The notes: generated from the letters alone by a model not told the origin. Numbered from the stretch's first letter, positions 1 through 9,485 are shown. The stretch is DNA of 64,000 nucleotides from Halobacillus litoralis (GCF_004101865.1 NZ_CP026118.1:3365001-3429000); one strand, 5' to 3'. Numbers and translations: made by a program.

Positions 1-1
1 T

Positions 2-523
2 CCTCTTGATGGGATCCGCAGGGAGCGCAAAATGCTTGATGAACTAAAGGGACGCTCGCAAACGATTATTGACACGACTACACTAAAACCTAAAGAACTC
101 CGTGAGCGTATCATCGAAAATTACCGTCAAAAAGAACAACAAGTATTTTCTGTACAAATGGTTTCTTTCGGTTTCAAGTATGGAGTGCCGATCGATGCGG
201 ATCTCATGTTCGATGTACGTTTCCTGCCTAATCCTCATTATGTGGAACATATGCGCCCGTTGACAGGATTGAATACGGAAGTTTCTTCGTACGTATTCAA
301 ATGGTCAGATACCCAAAAGTTTCTTGAAAAGCTGAAGGATCTCCTTCAATTTATGCTTCCTCAATATAAGCGAGAAGGAAAGAGCCAACTCGTCGTAGCA
401 ATCGGTTGTACGGGCGGGCAGCACCGATCTGTCGCTTTAGCAGAACACTTATCAGAATATTTTTCAACAGACTATGTCACACACGTGACTCATAGAGATA
501 TAGACAAAAGAAAGGGTTTGTAA
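2..523 (+). CDS. rapZ: RapZ (YvcJ) RNase adapter / nucleotide-binding protein, C-terminal part
   Basis: This is the 3' part of rapZ; the reading frame is open to the left window edge, so the N-terminal Walker P-loop half is outside. The visible 173 residues carry the C-terminal RapZ domain, including VSFGFKYG, the DVRFLPNP stretch and the [11 protein letters not shown] signature near the end. RapZ proteins bind nucleotides; in Bacillus YvcJ is a GTPase/ATPase linked to competence, while the enterobacterial homologue delivers a small RNA to RNase E. The stop codon lies 3 nt before the yvcK start, so both are read from one message, as in B. subtilis. Identity is firm; only the 5' end is missing. 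Confidence 0.95.
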   Translation, partial: PLDGIRRERKMLDELKGRSQTIIDTTTLKPKELRERIIENYRQKEQQVFSVQMVSFGFKYGVPIDADLMFDVRFLPNPHYVEHMRPLTGLNTEVSSYVFKWSDTQKFLEKLKDLLQFMLPQYKREGKSQLVVAIGCTGGQHRSVALAEHLSEYFSTDYVTHVTHRDIDKRKGL

Positions 524-526
524 CGG

Positions 527-1480
527 ATGGATAATGGGACCAAGCCAAATGTCGTTGTCGTAGGTGGCGGTACCGGTATGCCTGTACTTCTGCGTGGCCT
601 CAAGAATTTACCGATCGATCTATCAGCAATTGTTACGGTAGCTGACGATGGTGGAAGCTCAGGCCGTTTGCGGAATGAAATGGAGATTCCTGCTCCAGGT
701 GACATACGGAATGTCGTGGCCGCATTGTCAGATGCAGAACCGATGTTGTTGGAATTGTTTCAACATCGTTTTGCCAATGGTAATGGTTTGTCCGGACATT
801 CGATGGGAAACTTATTGCTTGCTGCTATGGCCTCGATGACGGGGGATTTTTATAAGGGAATCAAAGAAATTTCCCGCGTTTTGAATGTGCGTGGTCATAT
901 CTATCCGATTGCTAACCATTCCATGAGTCTCCATGCAGAAATGGAAGATGGGACGATCGTGACAGGGGAATCCAGTATTCCTAAGCAGAATAAAAAAATC
1001 AAAAAAGTATTTGTAAGTCCGACACCCATCCAGCCCTTGCCGGAAGCGGTTGAAGCCATTAAAGCGGCTGACTTGATCGTGATTTCCCCCGGGAGTCTAT
1101 ATACAAGTATTCTCCCGAACATCATCATACCTGAAATCGGTCAAGCCCTTATGGAAACAAAAGCGAAAGTCACTTATATATGTAATGTTATGACACAGGA
1201 AGGGGAAACCTCAGGATATACGGCAGCAGACCATATTCAAGCTCTGTATGACCATATCGGCGAAGGTGTCCTCCAATCAGTGATCGTGCATAACCAACCG
1301 ATTGACCAGGGAGTTAGAAAGGCATACGCAGAAGAAAACGCAGAGCCTGTCATTTATGATATTGACCGGATCAGGTCGATGGGATTAAAAGTAATAGAAG
1401 AAGATATCATAGACCGAAGTAAGTCTATGTTACGTCATGACACCGATAAACTCGCCCGCCTATTGTATTCTATGTTGTGA
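527..1480 (+). CDS. yvcK: YvcK, gluconeogenesis/cell-shape factor of the CofD-like family
   Basis: A 317-residue protein of normal family length. The N-terminal glycine-rich motif [14 protein letters not shown], the [12 protein letters not shown] stretch and the later [10 protein letters not shown] segment are typical of the YvcK/CofD-like Rossmann fold. In B. subtilis YvcK binds UDP-sugars, is needed for growth on gluconeogenic carbon and forms a helical pattern affecting PBP1 placement. It sits between rapZ (3 nt gap) and whiA (34 nt gap). The ATG at 527 is preceded by a weak purine-rich stretch inside the rapZ end, suggesting translational coupling. Function is inferred from the family. 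Confidence 0.95.
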   Translation: MDNGTKPNVVVVGGGTGMPVLLRGLKNLPIDLSAIVTVADDGGSSGRLRNEMEIPAPGDIRNVVAALSDAEPMLLELFQHRFANGNGLSGHSMGNLLLAAMASMTGDFYKGIKEISRVLNVRGHIYPIANHSMSLHAEMEDGTIVTGESSIPKQNKKIKKVFVSPTPIQPLPEAVEAIKAADLIVISPGSLYTSILPNIIIPEIGQALMETKAKVTYICNVMTQEGETSGYTAADHIQALYDHIGEGVLQSVIVHNQPIDQGVRKAYAEENAEPVIYDIDRIRSMGLKVIEEDIIDRSKSMLRHDTDKLARLLYSML

Positions 1481-1514
1481 GTGGGTATTCGGTGGTAAAA
1501 GGGGGTGGACATCC

Positions 1515-2471
1515 ATGTCATTTGCATCTGAAATCAAAAAAGAATTGACCAATGTCGAAGCAGATACTTGCTGTATGGAATCTGAACTAGCTGCACTCGT
1601 TAGGATGAACGGAACCTTTTCCTTATCAAATCGTGAGTACATTCTAGATGTCCAGACAGAAAATGCTGCGATTGCCAGAAGGATTTATACGTTAACAAAA
1701 AAATTGTATCCATATCCAGTAGAATTGCTGGTCAGGAAAAAAATGCGTTTAAAGAAAAACAATGTCTATATCGTAAGGATGACCGAAAAGGCGAAAGTGG
1801 TGTTGGAAGATCTGGGGATTCTTAAGGGACCACTTTCGATAAACCCCGATATTCCAGGTAAATACCTCAATGATACATGTTGTAAACGTGCTTATCTAAG
1901 AGGAGCGTTTTTAGCAGGTGGATCGGTCAACAATCCAGAAACTTCGTCTTATCATCTGGAGATTTATTCTTCTGATGAGGAACACAACGAGGCGTTGTGC
2001 GAACTTATGAACCGCTTCGGTCTGCACGCTCGGACATTAGATAGAAAGAAAGGTTATATAACCTACTTGAAAGAGGCAGACAAGATTACAGAATTAATCA
2101 GCAATATCGGTGCACACCAGGCACTGTTCAAGTTTGAGGACGTCCGCATTGTAAGGGATATGCGCAATTCTGTTAATCGTTTGGTGAATTGTGAAACTGC
2201 TAACCTAAATAAGACAATCGGCGCTGCTTTCCGGCAAGTGGAGAACATCAAATTCATAAAGCGTACTGTCGGTCTGGAGGCTTTGCCTGATAAACTTCAG
2301 GAAATAGCCGCGCTAAGGTTACAGCATCAGGAAGTTTCTTTGAAAGAACTTGGTGAGTTTGTTTCTGGAGGCACGATCAGTAAATCCGGCATCAATCATC
2401 GCTTAAGGAAGATTGATGAGTTTGCTGATAAAGTGAGAAGAGGCGAAGTGATTGAAAACACAAGAAATTAA
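1515..2471 (+). CDS. whiA: WhiA, DNA-binding sporulation/cell-division regulator
   Basis: A 318-residue WhiA protein. The start chosen is ATG 1515 ([11 protein letters not shown]), which follows AAAAGGGGGTGGA; the frame is open back into yvcK but those upstream residues are not family-like. The N-terminal half is the LAGLIDADG-like fold ([19 protein letters not shown] is the hallmark) and the C-terminal third is a helix-turn-helix region ([21 protein letters not shown]). WhiA controls sporulation in Streptomyces and affects division and chromosome segregation in Bacillus. It lies between yvcK and crh as in other Bacilli. A hairpin follows the stop. Confidence 0.96.
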   Translation: MSFASEIKKELTNVEADTCCMESELAALVRMNGTFSLSNREYILDVQTENAAIARRIYTLTKKLYPYPVELLVRKKMRLKKNNVYIVRMTEKAKVVLEDLGILKGPLSINPDIPGKYLNDTCCKRAYLRGAFLAGGSVNNPETSSYHLEIYSSDEEHNEALCELMNRFGLHARTLDRKKGYITYLKEADKITELISNIGAHQALFKFEDVRIVRDMRNSVNRLVNCETANLNKTIGAAFRQVENIKFIKRTVGLEALPDKLQEIAALRLQHQEVSLKELGEFVSGGTISKSGINHRLRKIDEFADKVRRGEVIENTRN

Positions 2472-2512
2472 TGTTTCTTTCACTGATTCATGCTATAATT
2501 AACTACAATTAT

Positions 2513-2544
2513 AAACGCTTTCATTGTTAGAAAGCGTTCTTTTC
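2513..2544 (+). terminator. Hairpin with T-rich tail after whiA (or crh leader hairpin)
   Basis: The arms AAACGCTTTC (2513-2522) and GAAAGCGTT (2530-2538) pair around a 7-nt loop and are followed by CTTTTCC. It could end the whiA transcript. It also lies just downstream of an extended -10 element (TGCTATAAT, 2491-2499), so it may instead sit in the crh 5' leader. Confidence 0.55.
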
Positions 2545-2604
2545 CTTATAAGATTGAATCCGCTTTCAAAAAACGATAGATATAGCTAGAGAGGAGAATG
2601 ACTG

Positions 2605-2859
2605 GTGATTGAAAGTACTGTAAAAATTGAGTTGGAAACAGGGCTACAAGCAAGACCTGCTGCGCAGTTTGTGCAAGAGGCGAATAAATTCGCGGCAGAC
2701 ATATTTATTGAAAAAGAAGAAAAGCGAGTGAATGCTAAAAGTATTATGGGGCTGATGAGCCTGGCTGTTGGTACAGATGAGGATATCAAACTGATTGCAG
2801 ACGGTTCAGATGAGGAAGAAGCCATTCGTGTTTTGTCTGCTTTCGTGCAGGAAACGTAA
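2605..2859 (+). CDS. crh: Crh, catabolite-repression HPr-like protein
   Basis: An 84-residue HPr paralogue. The PTS phosphorylation histidine is replaced by Gln15 (TGLQARPAA), while the regulatory Ser46 site (NAKSIMGLMS) is kept; this pair of features defines Crh. Crh cannot carry PTS phosphate but, once phosphorylated by HPr kinase on Ser46, acts as a CcpA corepressor, and in B. subtilis it also affects methylglyoxal synthase. The start is GTG 2605, 7 nt after a GAGGAG ribosome-binding site. The true HPr with His15 is encoded at 15580-15846. No yvcN-like gene follows, unlike B. subtilis. Confidence 0.95.
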   Translation: MIESTVKIELETGLQARPAAQFVQEANKFAADIFIEKEEKRVNAKSIMGLMSLAVGTDEDIKLIADGSDEEEAIRVLSAFVQET

Positions 2860-2917
2860 CGTTATGTATGTGAACTAATGAACGTTCTCGATTAAGGGAA
2901 CGTTCTCATAAGAGAGA

Positions 2918-2951
2918 AAAACCGCTGTGAATAATCACAGCGGTTTTCTGT
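2918..2951. terminator. Bidirectional terminator between crh and clpP
   Basis: The perfect arms AAAACCGCTGTGA (2918-2930) and TCACAGCGGTTTT (2935-2947) surround an ATAA loop. The T-runs on both strands suit the convergent crh and clpP genes. Confidence 0.9.
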
Positions 2952-2982
2952 AGTATTGCTTAAGAGAGATAGAGAAAATATC

Positions 2983-3573
2983 TTATTTATCAGATGTTTT
3001 CTCCATAACTTTATCGATCAAGCCATAATCTACTGCTTCGTGAGCTGACATGAAGTTGTCACGATCAGTATCGCGCTCAATGACTTCCATAGGTTGACCA
3101 GTACGCTCAGCAAGAATCTTGTTCAGTTTCTCGCGCATTTTGATAATTCTTTTAGCATGAATTTCAATATCTGAAGCCTGACCTTGAGTACCGCCAAGTG
3201 GTTGGTGAATCATTACTTCACTGTTTGGAAGAGCATAACGTTTTCCGGGTTCTCCGGCGTTAAGCAAGAATGCACCCATGGAAGCTGCCATACCTGTACA
3301 GATAGTAGATACGTTCGGTTTGATGAATTGCATTGTATCATAGATGGCCATACCAGCAGTTATGGACCCACCTGGTGAGTTGATATATAATGAGATATCT
3401 TTATCTGGGTCGTCAGCTGCCAGGAAAAGCAATTGAGCGACAACAGAGTTGGAGATGTTATCATCGATTGGGCTTCCGAGCATAATAATCCGATCTTTAA
3501 GTAAGCGGGAATAAATGTCGTAAGCGCGCTCTCCGCGATTCGTTTGTTCAATAACTGTAGGGACTAAATTCAT
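2983..3573 (-). CDS. clpP: ATP-dependent Clp protease proteolytic subunit ClpP
   Basis: A 196-residue ClpP with the serine-protease triad Ser98 (GMAASMG), His123 (VMIHQP) and Asp172 (DRDNFM). It forms the double-heptamer barrel that degrades proteins fed by ClpX, ClpC or ClpE, covering stress proteolysis, CtsR and Spx turnover and competence control. The start ATG at 3573 follows AAGGAGG. A consensus sigma-A promoter overlapped by a CtsR operator lies upstream, so heat/stress induction is expected. It is convergent with crh, and tRNA-Arg lies behind it, as in B. subtilis. Confidence 0.98.
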   Translation of the reverse strand: MNLVPTVIEQTNRGERAYDIYSRLLKDRIIMLGSPIDDNISNSVVAQLLFLAADDPDKDISLYINSPGGSITAGMAIYDTMQFIKPNVSTICTGMAASMGAFLLNAGEPGKRYALPNSEVMIHQPLGGTQGQASDIEIHAKRIIKMREKLNKILAERTGQPMEVIERDTDRDNFMSAHEAVDYGLIDKVMEKTSDK

Positions 3574-3618
3574 TTTAAGTTCCTCCTTATCATCAAATTA
3601 ATATGATGGAATACATTT

Positions 3619-3648
3619 ATCATACAATTAAGGTCAATGAAGGTCAAA
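3619..3648 (-). promoter_or_regulatory. clpP sigma-A promoter overlapped by a CtsR operator
   Basis: On the minus strand, -35 TTGACC (3642-3647) and -10 TATGAT (3619-3624) are separated by exactly 17 nt. The plus-strand heptad repeat GGTCAAT-GAA-GGTCAAA (3632-3648) matches the CtsR box (tandem GGTCAAA, 3-nt spacer) with one mismatch and covers the -35 and spacer, where a repressor would block RNA polymerase. Confidence 0.88.
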
Positions 3649-3907
3649 CAAAAACATTCGACCTTTTTTCGACTTAATAGGAATTAAAAAAGAACAAATC
3701 TTGGGTATATCTCGATATGTAAAGTCAAGTGATGTTCCAGTGATTTTTCTTTTGTTAAGTTTCCTTCTAACATCATACCCTAATAATTTTCAGATAAACG
3801 TGTAACGTGTTTTATAGCTACTTAAAGTGAATAAGAATTTTCAAGACCGTTCAATATATATGCTTTCATTAATATAGAAGAACCCCCTGGAATTCATATA
3901 AAAAGGG
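3649..3907. other. Intergenic stretch with no gene seen
   Basis: This AT-rich stretch lies between the clpP control region and the tRNA promoter. I found no open frame with a ribosome-binding site and no strong hairpin. Confidence 0.6.
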
Positions 3908-3936
3908 TTGCGTTTTTCAATGAATATAATTATAAT
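3908..3936 (+). promoter_or_regulatory. Promoter of the tRNA-Arg gene
   Basis: A -35 TTGCGT (3908-3913) and a perfect -10 TATAAT (3931-3936) have a 17-nt spacer. Transcription would start about 14 nt before the mature tRNA. Confidence 0.82.
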
Positions 3937-3952
3937 ATTAAATGCATGTCAC

Positions 3953-4032
<80 letters not shown>

Positions 4033-4044
4033 CTGAAATTGTCG

Positions 4045-4078
4045 AAAAAGGTCTTCTTTTATAGGAAGACCTTTTTTT
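4045..4078 (+). terminator. Terminator after tRNA-Arg
   Basis: The arms AAAAAGGTCTTC and GAAGACCTTTTT pair around TTTTATAG and are followed by a T-run; a strong factor-independent terminator. Confidence 0.92.
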
Positions 4079-4296
4079 ATGTCGAAAATCACATTATGTT
4101 TTTTCAGTATAATATAAGTGGGAAAAGCAGTTGCATAAATGTTATCTAGAAATACATTACACAAGTATCACACAAAAATTACACTAAGATGTCTTTTTCT
4201 TTTGTTATCTCGATGTAGTTTCTAATACCCTTTTCTTATGTTATTATTATTTTATGCAATAAAAGACTTTTCGCTTTGAACAGAAAAGGGGTATTT

Positions 4297-4521
4297 ATGA
4301 CAAACCTAATCCGTTACAAACTGTTGTCAACTGAGGAAATTTCTGAAGACAGACGGATCCACGTGTTCGACATGCAGCAACAACAAAAATTGTCATTTAA
4401 TTATGAGTCGTTGAAGAGAACACCTGAGAACTATGCATGCGGAGAGTTAGCGGATTTCTTACAAAAAAGAAAACTGAAAATTGATAATGGTTTTTATGAT
4501 GATAAAGGACATGCCTCTTAG
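4297..4521 (+). CDS. Small hypothetical protein (74 aa)
   Basis: The start ATG 4297 is preceded by AAAAGGGG at good spacing; an in-frame TTG at 4276 lies upstream but has no ribosome-binding site. The 74-residue product (MTNLIRYKLLSTEEIS...) is charged and soluble, with a QQQQKLSFNYE stretch, no cysteine pair, no signal peptide and no membrane segment. I do not recognise the family. It is monocistronic: a terminator hairpin begins before its stop codon. About 380 nt without a convincing gene separates it from the next gene. Confidence 0.7.
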   Translation: MTNLIRYKLLSTEEISEDRRIHVFDMQQQQKLSFNYESLKRTPENYACGELADFLQKRKLKIDNGFYDDKGHAS

Positions 4522-4536
4522 AGCGTGTCCTTTTTT
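4504..4536 (+). terminator. Terminator overlapping the stop of the 74-aa gene
   Basis: The arms AAAGGACATGC (4504-4514) and GCGTGTCCTTT (4523-4533) are followed by more T residues. The TAG stop (4519-4521) lies in the loop. Confidence 0.88.
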
Positions 4537-4903
4537 GTTCAATCATATATAATAGGACTTGATTAGTACAGCATCAGTTACATGAGCCCCCATCGCGGAC
4601 TGATTATTTATGGTGGTTCGGGGGAAGGTACCGTATAACAAAGCCCTCCCTTCGGCGAAAGAAGCTCTACTAAAGGATCACCAGAATGGTTGTCGATGAC
4701 GTATCTAATTGTAATGATTATTAACTTGAATTTAACACAGTGGTGGAAAAGACCCTTTATCGAGCTTTAAACACCGGACCTTTTCTGCCCATAAACTCTC
4801 CTGAAATATCGGAATCGATCTCCCGAATACGTACGGGACGCTCAACAGGGTTTAACATAGGTTAAACAGATTAATAAGAACAGCTTAATGGAGTGTGATT
4901 GTT
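4537..4903. other. Gene-poor stretch, possibly decayed sequence
   Basis: Less AT-rich than other gaps here, but no frame combines length and a ribosome-binding site on the plus strand. On the minus strand an AGGAGAGTTT-ATG start near 4798 reads only 11 codons (MGRKGPVFKAR), and a second minus frame continues for about 50 codons after a shift. This may be the relic of a lost gene; in B. subtilis sigL lies just upstream of cggR. I cannot identify it. Confidence 0.35.
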
Positions 4904-5125
4904 GTGTCAGAAGTTATCTTGTATACCAGAAATAAATGCCCTCTGTGCGAAGAGGTAAGGAACCTTATTACCTTATTCAATGTGGATGTTATCGAAATCG
5001 ACATTGAAACAGATCCCGTTCTCCTGGAGAATTACATGTTTGAGGTACCTGTCTTAAAGATTGACAATTATGAATTGGATTATAGGTCTATCGACTACTT
5101 TGAGCTGGAAAAGCGTTTACAATAA
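4904..5125 (+). CDS. Glutaredoxin-like thiol protein (73 aa)
   Basis: A small thioredoxin-fold protein starting VILYTRNKCPLCEEVRNL, with a CPLC redox motif about 13 residues in and a FEVPVL cis-proline region. Proteins of this size upstream of cggR are annotated as glutaredoxin-family proteins in many Bacillaceae. GTG 4904 is preferred because GGAG (4890-4893) is 10 nt upstream; an in-frame GTG at 4895 is too close to it. Likely role is thiol-disulfide chemistry in the cytoplasm; substrate unknown. It ends about 150 nt before cggR and before the CggR operator, so it is not part of the glycolytic message. Confidence 0.8.
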   Translation: MSEVILYTRNKCPLCEEVRNLITLFNVDVIEIDIETDPVLLENYMFEVPVLKIDNYELDYRSIDYFELEKRLQ

Positions 5126-5144
5126 AAAACGTAATGGTTTCCGC

Positions 5145-5173
5145 TTGCGTGTAGAGACCCCCACTGTTAATAT
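5145..5173 (+). promoter_or_regulatory. Candidate promoter of the cggR-gapA operon
   Basis: TTGCGT (5145-5150) and TAATAT (5168-5173) lie 17 nt apart, about 34 nt upstream of the CggR operator. That order (promoter then operator) is the arrangement in B. subtilis. The -10 is imperfect. Confidence 0.55.
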
Positions 5174-5206
5174 AAAAATTGAAATGAGATATTTTTTTGC
5201 TCCGAG

Positions 5207-5242
5207 CGGGACATAATATGACTAGCTGGGACGTAATACATC
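5207..5242 (+). promoter_or_regulatory. CggR operator
   Basis: The sequence reads CGGGAC-N6-TGAC-N4-TGGGAC-N6-CATC. It matches the tandem B. subtilis CggR operator (CGGGAC-N6-TGTC-N4-CGGGAC-N6-TGTC) in spacing and most bases. It lies between the candidate promoter and cggR, so bound CggR would act as a roadblock that fructose-1,6-bisphosphate relieves. Confidence 0.85.
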
Positions 5243-5275
5243 CCGGGTGGAACCATTTCAAGAAGGAGCTTTTCC

Positions 5276-6304
5276 ATGAGAGCGTTCATCGACTTACAAA
5301 AAAAATTATTCCCCGATGTCTTGGACGTTATTCAACGACGTTATCAGCTGCTGTATTACATTCAGATCATGCAGCCTGTAGGGCGTAGAGCTCTGGCAGA
5401 GAACGTTGAATTAGCGGAGCGCACTGTCCGTAGCGAGGTAGATTTTTTGAATAAGCAAGGGGCTGTCGAGATTACGTCCAGAGGTATGCATTTAAGCTAT
5501 GAAGGGCAGAACATTCTCGAACAGCTAGCCGAGTTTATCAAGGAATCTACTGGGATTAAGGTTTTAGAACAGCAATTAAAGGATAAATTAAACTTAGACT
5601 ATGTCGTTGTTGTTCCAGGTAATAGTGATGAGCTCGATTGGGTAAAACAAGAGATGGGAAAAGCTTCTGTCCAATATTTGAAAACGCATATGAGTCCGAA
5701 TGAGGCGATCGCCATTACTGGTGGTACGACCATGGCTTCGGTAGCACAAATGATGACTCCGCTCAATGGAGCTGATCAATGTTTATTTGTACCTGCACGT
5801 GGAGGCTTGGGTGAGAGAGTAGAAAACCAGGCTAATACGATTTGTGCAGAAATGGCAAAGAAAGCAAAAGGTGATTATCGTCTTCTTTATGTACCTGATC
5901 CTTTAAGTGAGGAATCTTATCAAACCATCAAAGAAGAGCCTTCTATTAAGGAAGTGCTTGATATCATCCGCCATGCAGAAATCGTCATCCATGGCGTAGG
6001 GGACGCATTGACGATGGCAGAGCGCAGAAAAACCTCTTCAGAACAACTGGAATTAATCAGAAAGCATGAAGCTGTTGGCGAGGCTTTCGGTTATTATTTC
6101 AACAATAGAGGTGAAATCGTTCACAAGGTTCGCACCGTTGGTCTTCAACTGGAAGACTTGCAGCATGCAAAACATGTCATTGCTGTTGCTGGTGGTCGCT
6201 CTAAAGCACAAGCCATCGCATCTTATTTCCAACCAGGACAAAGTAATGTCCTGATCACCGATGAAGGTGCTGCACAAGAGTTAATAAGGGAGTTATCCCT
6301 TTAA
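5276..6304 (+). CDS. cggR: CggR, central glycolytic genes regulator (SorC family)
   Basis: A 342-residue repressor of normal length. The N-terminal winged helix-turn-helix (RALAENVELAERTVRSEVDF) is followed by the SorC-type sugar-phosphate-binding domain with AITGGTTMASVA and the VPARGGLGE segment. CggR represses the gapA operon and is released by fructose-1,6-bisphosphate. ATG 5276 follows AAGAAGGAG; a frame open upstream from 5197 is out of phase and ignored. gapA begins 37 nt downstream; in B. subtilis the cggR-gapA message is cleaved near the cggR end to raise GapA over CggR. Confidence 0.97.
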   Translation: MRAFIDLQKKLFPDVLDVIQRRYQLLYYIQIMQPVGRRALAENVELAERTVRSEVDFLNKQGAVEITSRGMHLSYEGQNILEQLAEFIKESTGIKVLEQQLKDKLNLDYVVVVPGNSDELDWVKQEMGKASVQYLKTHMSPNEAIAITGGTTMASVAQMMTPLNGADQCLFVPARGGLGERVENQANTICAEMAKKAKGDYRLLYVPDPLSEESYQTIKEEPSIKEVLDIIRHAEIVIHGVGDALTMAERRKTSSEQLELIRKHEAVGEAFGYYFNNRGEIVHKVRTVGLQLEDLQHAKHVIAVAGGRSKAQAIASYFQPGQSNVLITDEGAAQELIRELSL

Positions 6305-6340
6305 ATAAAATGATTTTTATCATCCAAGGAGGAATTTTGC

Positions 6341-7348
6341 ATGACAGTAAGAATTGGTATTAATGGTTTTGGACGTATCGGACGTAACGTTTTCCGTGCT
6401 TCATTGAAAAATGACGATGTAGAGGTAGTAGCGGTTAACGACTTGACTGATGCGAACATGCTTGCACACTTGCTGCAATATGATACTGTTCACGGTACTC
6501 TTTCTGAAGAGGTTACGACTAACGGTGACAACCTGATCGTAGGTGGAAAAGAAATCAAAGTGCTTTCTGAAAAAGATCCAGCTCAACTTGGCTGGGGAGA
6601 TCTTGGTGTAGATATCGTAATCGAATCTACAGGCCGCTTCACTCAACGTGAAGATGCTAAGAAACACTTGGATGCAGGTGCTAAGAAAGTTATCATCTCT
6701 GCTCCAGCTAAACAAGAAGATCTTACAATCGTAATGGGCGTTAACGAAGACCAGTACGACAAAGATTCTCACCACGTTATCTCTAACGCTTCTTGTACGA
6801 CGAACTGCTTGGCGCCGTATGCGAAGATTCTTGATGAGAAATTCGGTCTTAAGCGCGGTATGATGACTACAGTTCACTCTTACACGAACGACCAGCAAAT
6901 TCTTGATCTTCCACATAAGGATTACCGTCGTGCTCGTGCAGCTGCTCAAAACATCATCCCGACAACTACTGGTGCTGCACAAGCTGTTGCAAAAGTTCTT
7001 CCACAACTTGATGGTAAACTTAGCGGTATGGCTATGCGTGTTCCGACAGCAAACGTTTCTATCGTAGACTTCGTTGCTGAATTGGATAAAAATGTTACTT
7101 CTGAGGAAGTGAATGAAGCACTTAAAGCAGAAGCAGAAGGCAAACTTAAAGGAATTCTAGGTTATAGCGATGAGCCACTTGTTTCAACTGACTACAATGG
7201 CAACACGCACTCTTCTGTAATCGATGGCCTTTCTACACTTACTCTAGAAAACAACATGGTTAAAGTTGTTTCTTGGTATGACAATGAATTCGGTTACTCC
7301 AGCCGTTGTGTAGACCTAGCCGTTTACCTTAAAAACCAAGGCTTGTAA
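6341..7348 (+). CDS. gapA: Glyceraldehyde-3-phosphate dehydrogenase (glycolytic)
   Basis: A 335-residue class I GAPDH. The N-terminal NAD motif INGFGRIGR is followed by the catalytic Cys152 in SNASCTTNC and the partner His179 in TTVHS. It oxidises glyceraldehyde-3-phosphate to 1,3-bisphosphoglycerate with NAD. The ribosome-binding site AAGGAGG lies before ATG 6341. The placement behind CggR marks it as the glycolytic GapA rather than GapB. Codon use is biased as expected for a highly expressed gene, and a stable hairpin follows before pgk. Confidence 0.98.
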   Translation: MTVRIGINGFGRIGRNVFRASLKNDDVEVVAVNDLTDANMLAHLLQYDTVHGTLSEEVTTNGDNLIVGGKEIKVLSEKDPAQLGWGDLGVDIVIESTGRFTQREDAKKHLDAGAKKVIISAPAKQEDLTIVMGVNEDQYDKDSHHVISNASCTTNCLAPYAKILDEKFGLKRGMMTTVHSYTNDQQILDLPHKDYRRARAAAQNIIPTTTGAAQAVAKVLPQLDGKLSGMAMRVPTANVSIVDFVAELDKNVTSEEVNEALKAEAEGKLKGILGYSDEPLVSTDYNGNTHSSVIDGLSTLTLENNMVKVVSWYDNEFGYSSRCVDLAVYLKNQGL

Positions 7349-7386
7349 TATCTGAGCCATATTTGAAAATACTATGAAAATGATGG

Positions 7387-7416
7387 AAAGGAGGGGGTCT
7401 CATGTCCTCCTCCTTT
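7387..7416 (+). terminator. Attenuator-like hairpin between gapA and pgk
   Basis: The arms AAAGGAGGGGG (7387-7397) and CCTCCTCCTTT (7406-7416) give an 11-bp stem with one G-U pair and an 8-nt loop. The T tail is short, so partial termination or mRNA 3'-end protection is likelier than full termination. Confidence 0.6.
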
Positions 7417-7528
7417 ATCCATGTTTTTTCGGTTCCTGCTTATCGGCGTTTTCATAGTTGGTATACGTGGAAACGTACATATGGGGCAGGCGATGAACCT
7501 GACCACAAACCAAGGAGGTTGTCATTCT

Positions 7529-8710
7529 ATGAATAAGAAAACAATCCGTGATGTTGAAGTGAATGGACAAACGGTCTTCTGCCGTGTCGACTTCAACGTA
7601 CCGATGAGCGGTGGAGAAGTGACAGACGACACCAGAATCAAAGCTGCTCTCCCGACAATCAAGCACTTGACTGGGAACGGAGCCAAAGTCATTCTTGCAA
7701 GTCACCTTGGACGTCCGAAAGGGGAAGTCGTTGAAGAACTTCGTCTTGATTCAGTGGCGAACCGCCTGAGCGACCTTTTAGGTCAAACAGTAACGAAAAC
7801 GGATGAAGTATACGGAGATGAAGTGAACCAGGCTATTTCTGAAATGGGAAATGGCGATGTACTTCTTATTGAAAATGTCCGCTTCAATCCAGGTGAAGAA
7901 AAGAATGATGCAGACCTTGCGAAAGCATTCGCAGATATGGCAGACCTCTATGTAAATGACGCTTTTGGTGCTGCTCACCGTGCCCACGCTTCTACAGCTG
8001 GTGTAGCTGAACATATCCCTGCTGTAGCTGGTTTCCTAATGGAAAAAGAAATCAATGTATTAGGAAAAGCACTTTCCAACCCAGAGCGCCCATTCACAGC
8101 AATTATCGGTGGTGCGAAAGTCAAAGATAAAATCGGGGTCATCGACAACCTGATTGATAAAGTCGATCACTTGATCATTGGTGGAGGACTTGCCTACACG
8201 TTTGTGAAAGCACAAGGTCACGAAATCGGTAAATCTCTATTAGAAGAAGATAAAATTGACTTGGCAAAAGAGTATATGAAGAAAGCAGAAGCCAAAGGTG
8301 TCCATTTCCATATGCCTGAGGATGTTATTGTAGCAGATGACTTTTCTGATTCTGCCAATAAACATGAGGTAGCGATTGACAGCATTCCTGCTGATTGGGA
8401 AGCATTGGACATTGGTCCGAAAACAAGAGAGAAATATGCGGATATCATCAAAGAATCCAAGTTGGTCATTTGGAATGGACCAATGGGTGTATTTGAACTT
8501 GAATCTTTTGCTAACGGAACTAAAGCGGTGGCAAACGCTCTTTCTGAAACAGATGGCTATACAGTCATCGGTGGAGGAGATTCGGCAGCGGCTGTAGAGA
8601 AGTTCGGTTACGCAAATGATATGGATCACGTATCCACAGGTGGTGGCGCATCCCTTGAATTCATGGAAGGTAAAGAACTTCCTGGTGTGGCACTACTGAA
8701 CGATAAATAA
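7529..8710 (+). CDS. pgk: Phosphoglycerate kinase
   Basis: A 393-residue Pgk starting at ATG 7529 ([13 protein letters not shown]), 8-9 nt behind AAGGAGG. The frame is open further upstream but that leader is not family sequence. It shows the N-domain FCRVDFNVP and HLGRPKG motifs, the [13 protein letters not shown] hinge region and the C-domain [13 protein letters not shown] nucleotide loop. It makes ATP from 1,3-bisphosphoglycerate. It is the third gene of the glycolytic operon; the 180-nt gap after gapA carries a hairpin but no clear separate promoter. Confidence 0.97.
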   Translation: MNKKTIRDVEVNGQTVFCRVDFNVPMSGGEVTDDTRIKAALPTIKHLTGNGAKVILASHLGRPKGEVVEELRLDSVANRLSDLLGQTVTKTDEVYGDEVNQAISEMGNGDVLLIENVRFNPGEEKNDADLAKAFADMADLYVNDAFGAAHRAHASTAGVAEHIPAVAGFLMEKEINVLGKALSNPERPFTAIIGGAKVKDKIGVIDNLIDKVDHLIIGGGLAYTFVKAQGHEIGKSLLEEDKIDLAKEYMKKAEAKGVHFHMPEDVIVADDFSDSANKHEVAIDSIPADWEALDIGPKTREKYADIIKESKLVIWNGPMGVFELESFANGTKAVANALSETDGYTVIGGGDSAAAVEKFGYANDMDHVSTGGGASLEFMEGKELPGVALLNDK

Positions 8711-8731
8711 ATAAGGAGAGGTGAAGCAGAT

Positions 8732-9485
8732 ATGCGTAAACAAGTGATTGCAGGAAATTGGAAAATGAATAAAACCCATCGCGAAGCGGAAGATTTCATT
8801 CAAACAACTAAAAACGAGGTTCCTTCTTTTGATCAAGTGGAATCTGTCGTTTGTGCTCCATTCCCTTTTCTACAAAAACTCGTAGAAGCGACAGAAGGCA
8901 CAAGTCTGAAAGTCGGTGCTCAGAACATGCACTTTGAAGAAAGCGGAGCATTCACTGGTGAAGTCAGTCCAGTTATGCTGAAAGAGCTTGGGGTCACATA
9001 TGTTGTACTTGGCCACTCTGAACGCCGTGAAATTTTCAAAGAAACAGATGAGCTTGTCAACAAAAAAGTCCATGCTGCTTTCAAACATGGTTTAACTCCA
9101 ATAGTTTGTGTAGGTGAGTCCCTTGAGCAACGTGAAGCAGATCAAACGATGGACGTAGTGGAAACACAAGTGAAAAAAGCATTGGACGGTCTGACGAACG
9201 AACAATGTGCAGAAACGATCATCGCATATGAACCGATATGGGCGATAGGCACAGGGCGTACAGCAACTTCCGAGCAAGCAAATGAAGTATGTACACACAT
9301 CCGTAAAGTAGTCAGTGAATTTGTGAATGCAGAAGCTGCAGAAGCTGTGCGTATTCAATACGGCGGCAGTGTGAAGCCTGCGAATGTAGATGAGCTTCTA
9401 TCTCAGTCCGACATCGATGGTGCTCTCGTAGGTGGAGCAAGCTTGGAAGCTGATTCTTTCCTAAAACTTGTGGAGGCAGGTAAGC

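Noticed and set aside
4537..4903. Relic of sigL (rpoN), which precedes cggR in B. subtilis
   Set aside because: I looked for an RpoN-box-like ending and found none; the 11-codon minus-strand start and the broken frame behind it do not match it. Reported only as gene-poor.
6401..7006. A 201-codon open frame on the minus strand within gapA
   Set aside because: It lies fully antisense to a well-conserved GAPDH, has no ribosome-binding site and a Cys/Ser/Phe-rich composition typical of antisense shadows.
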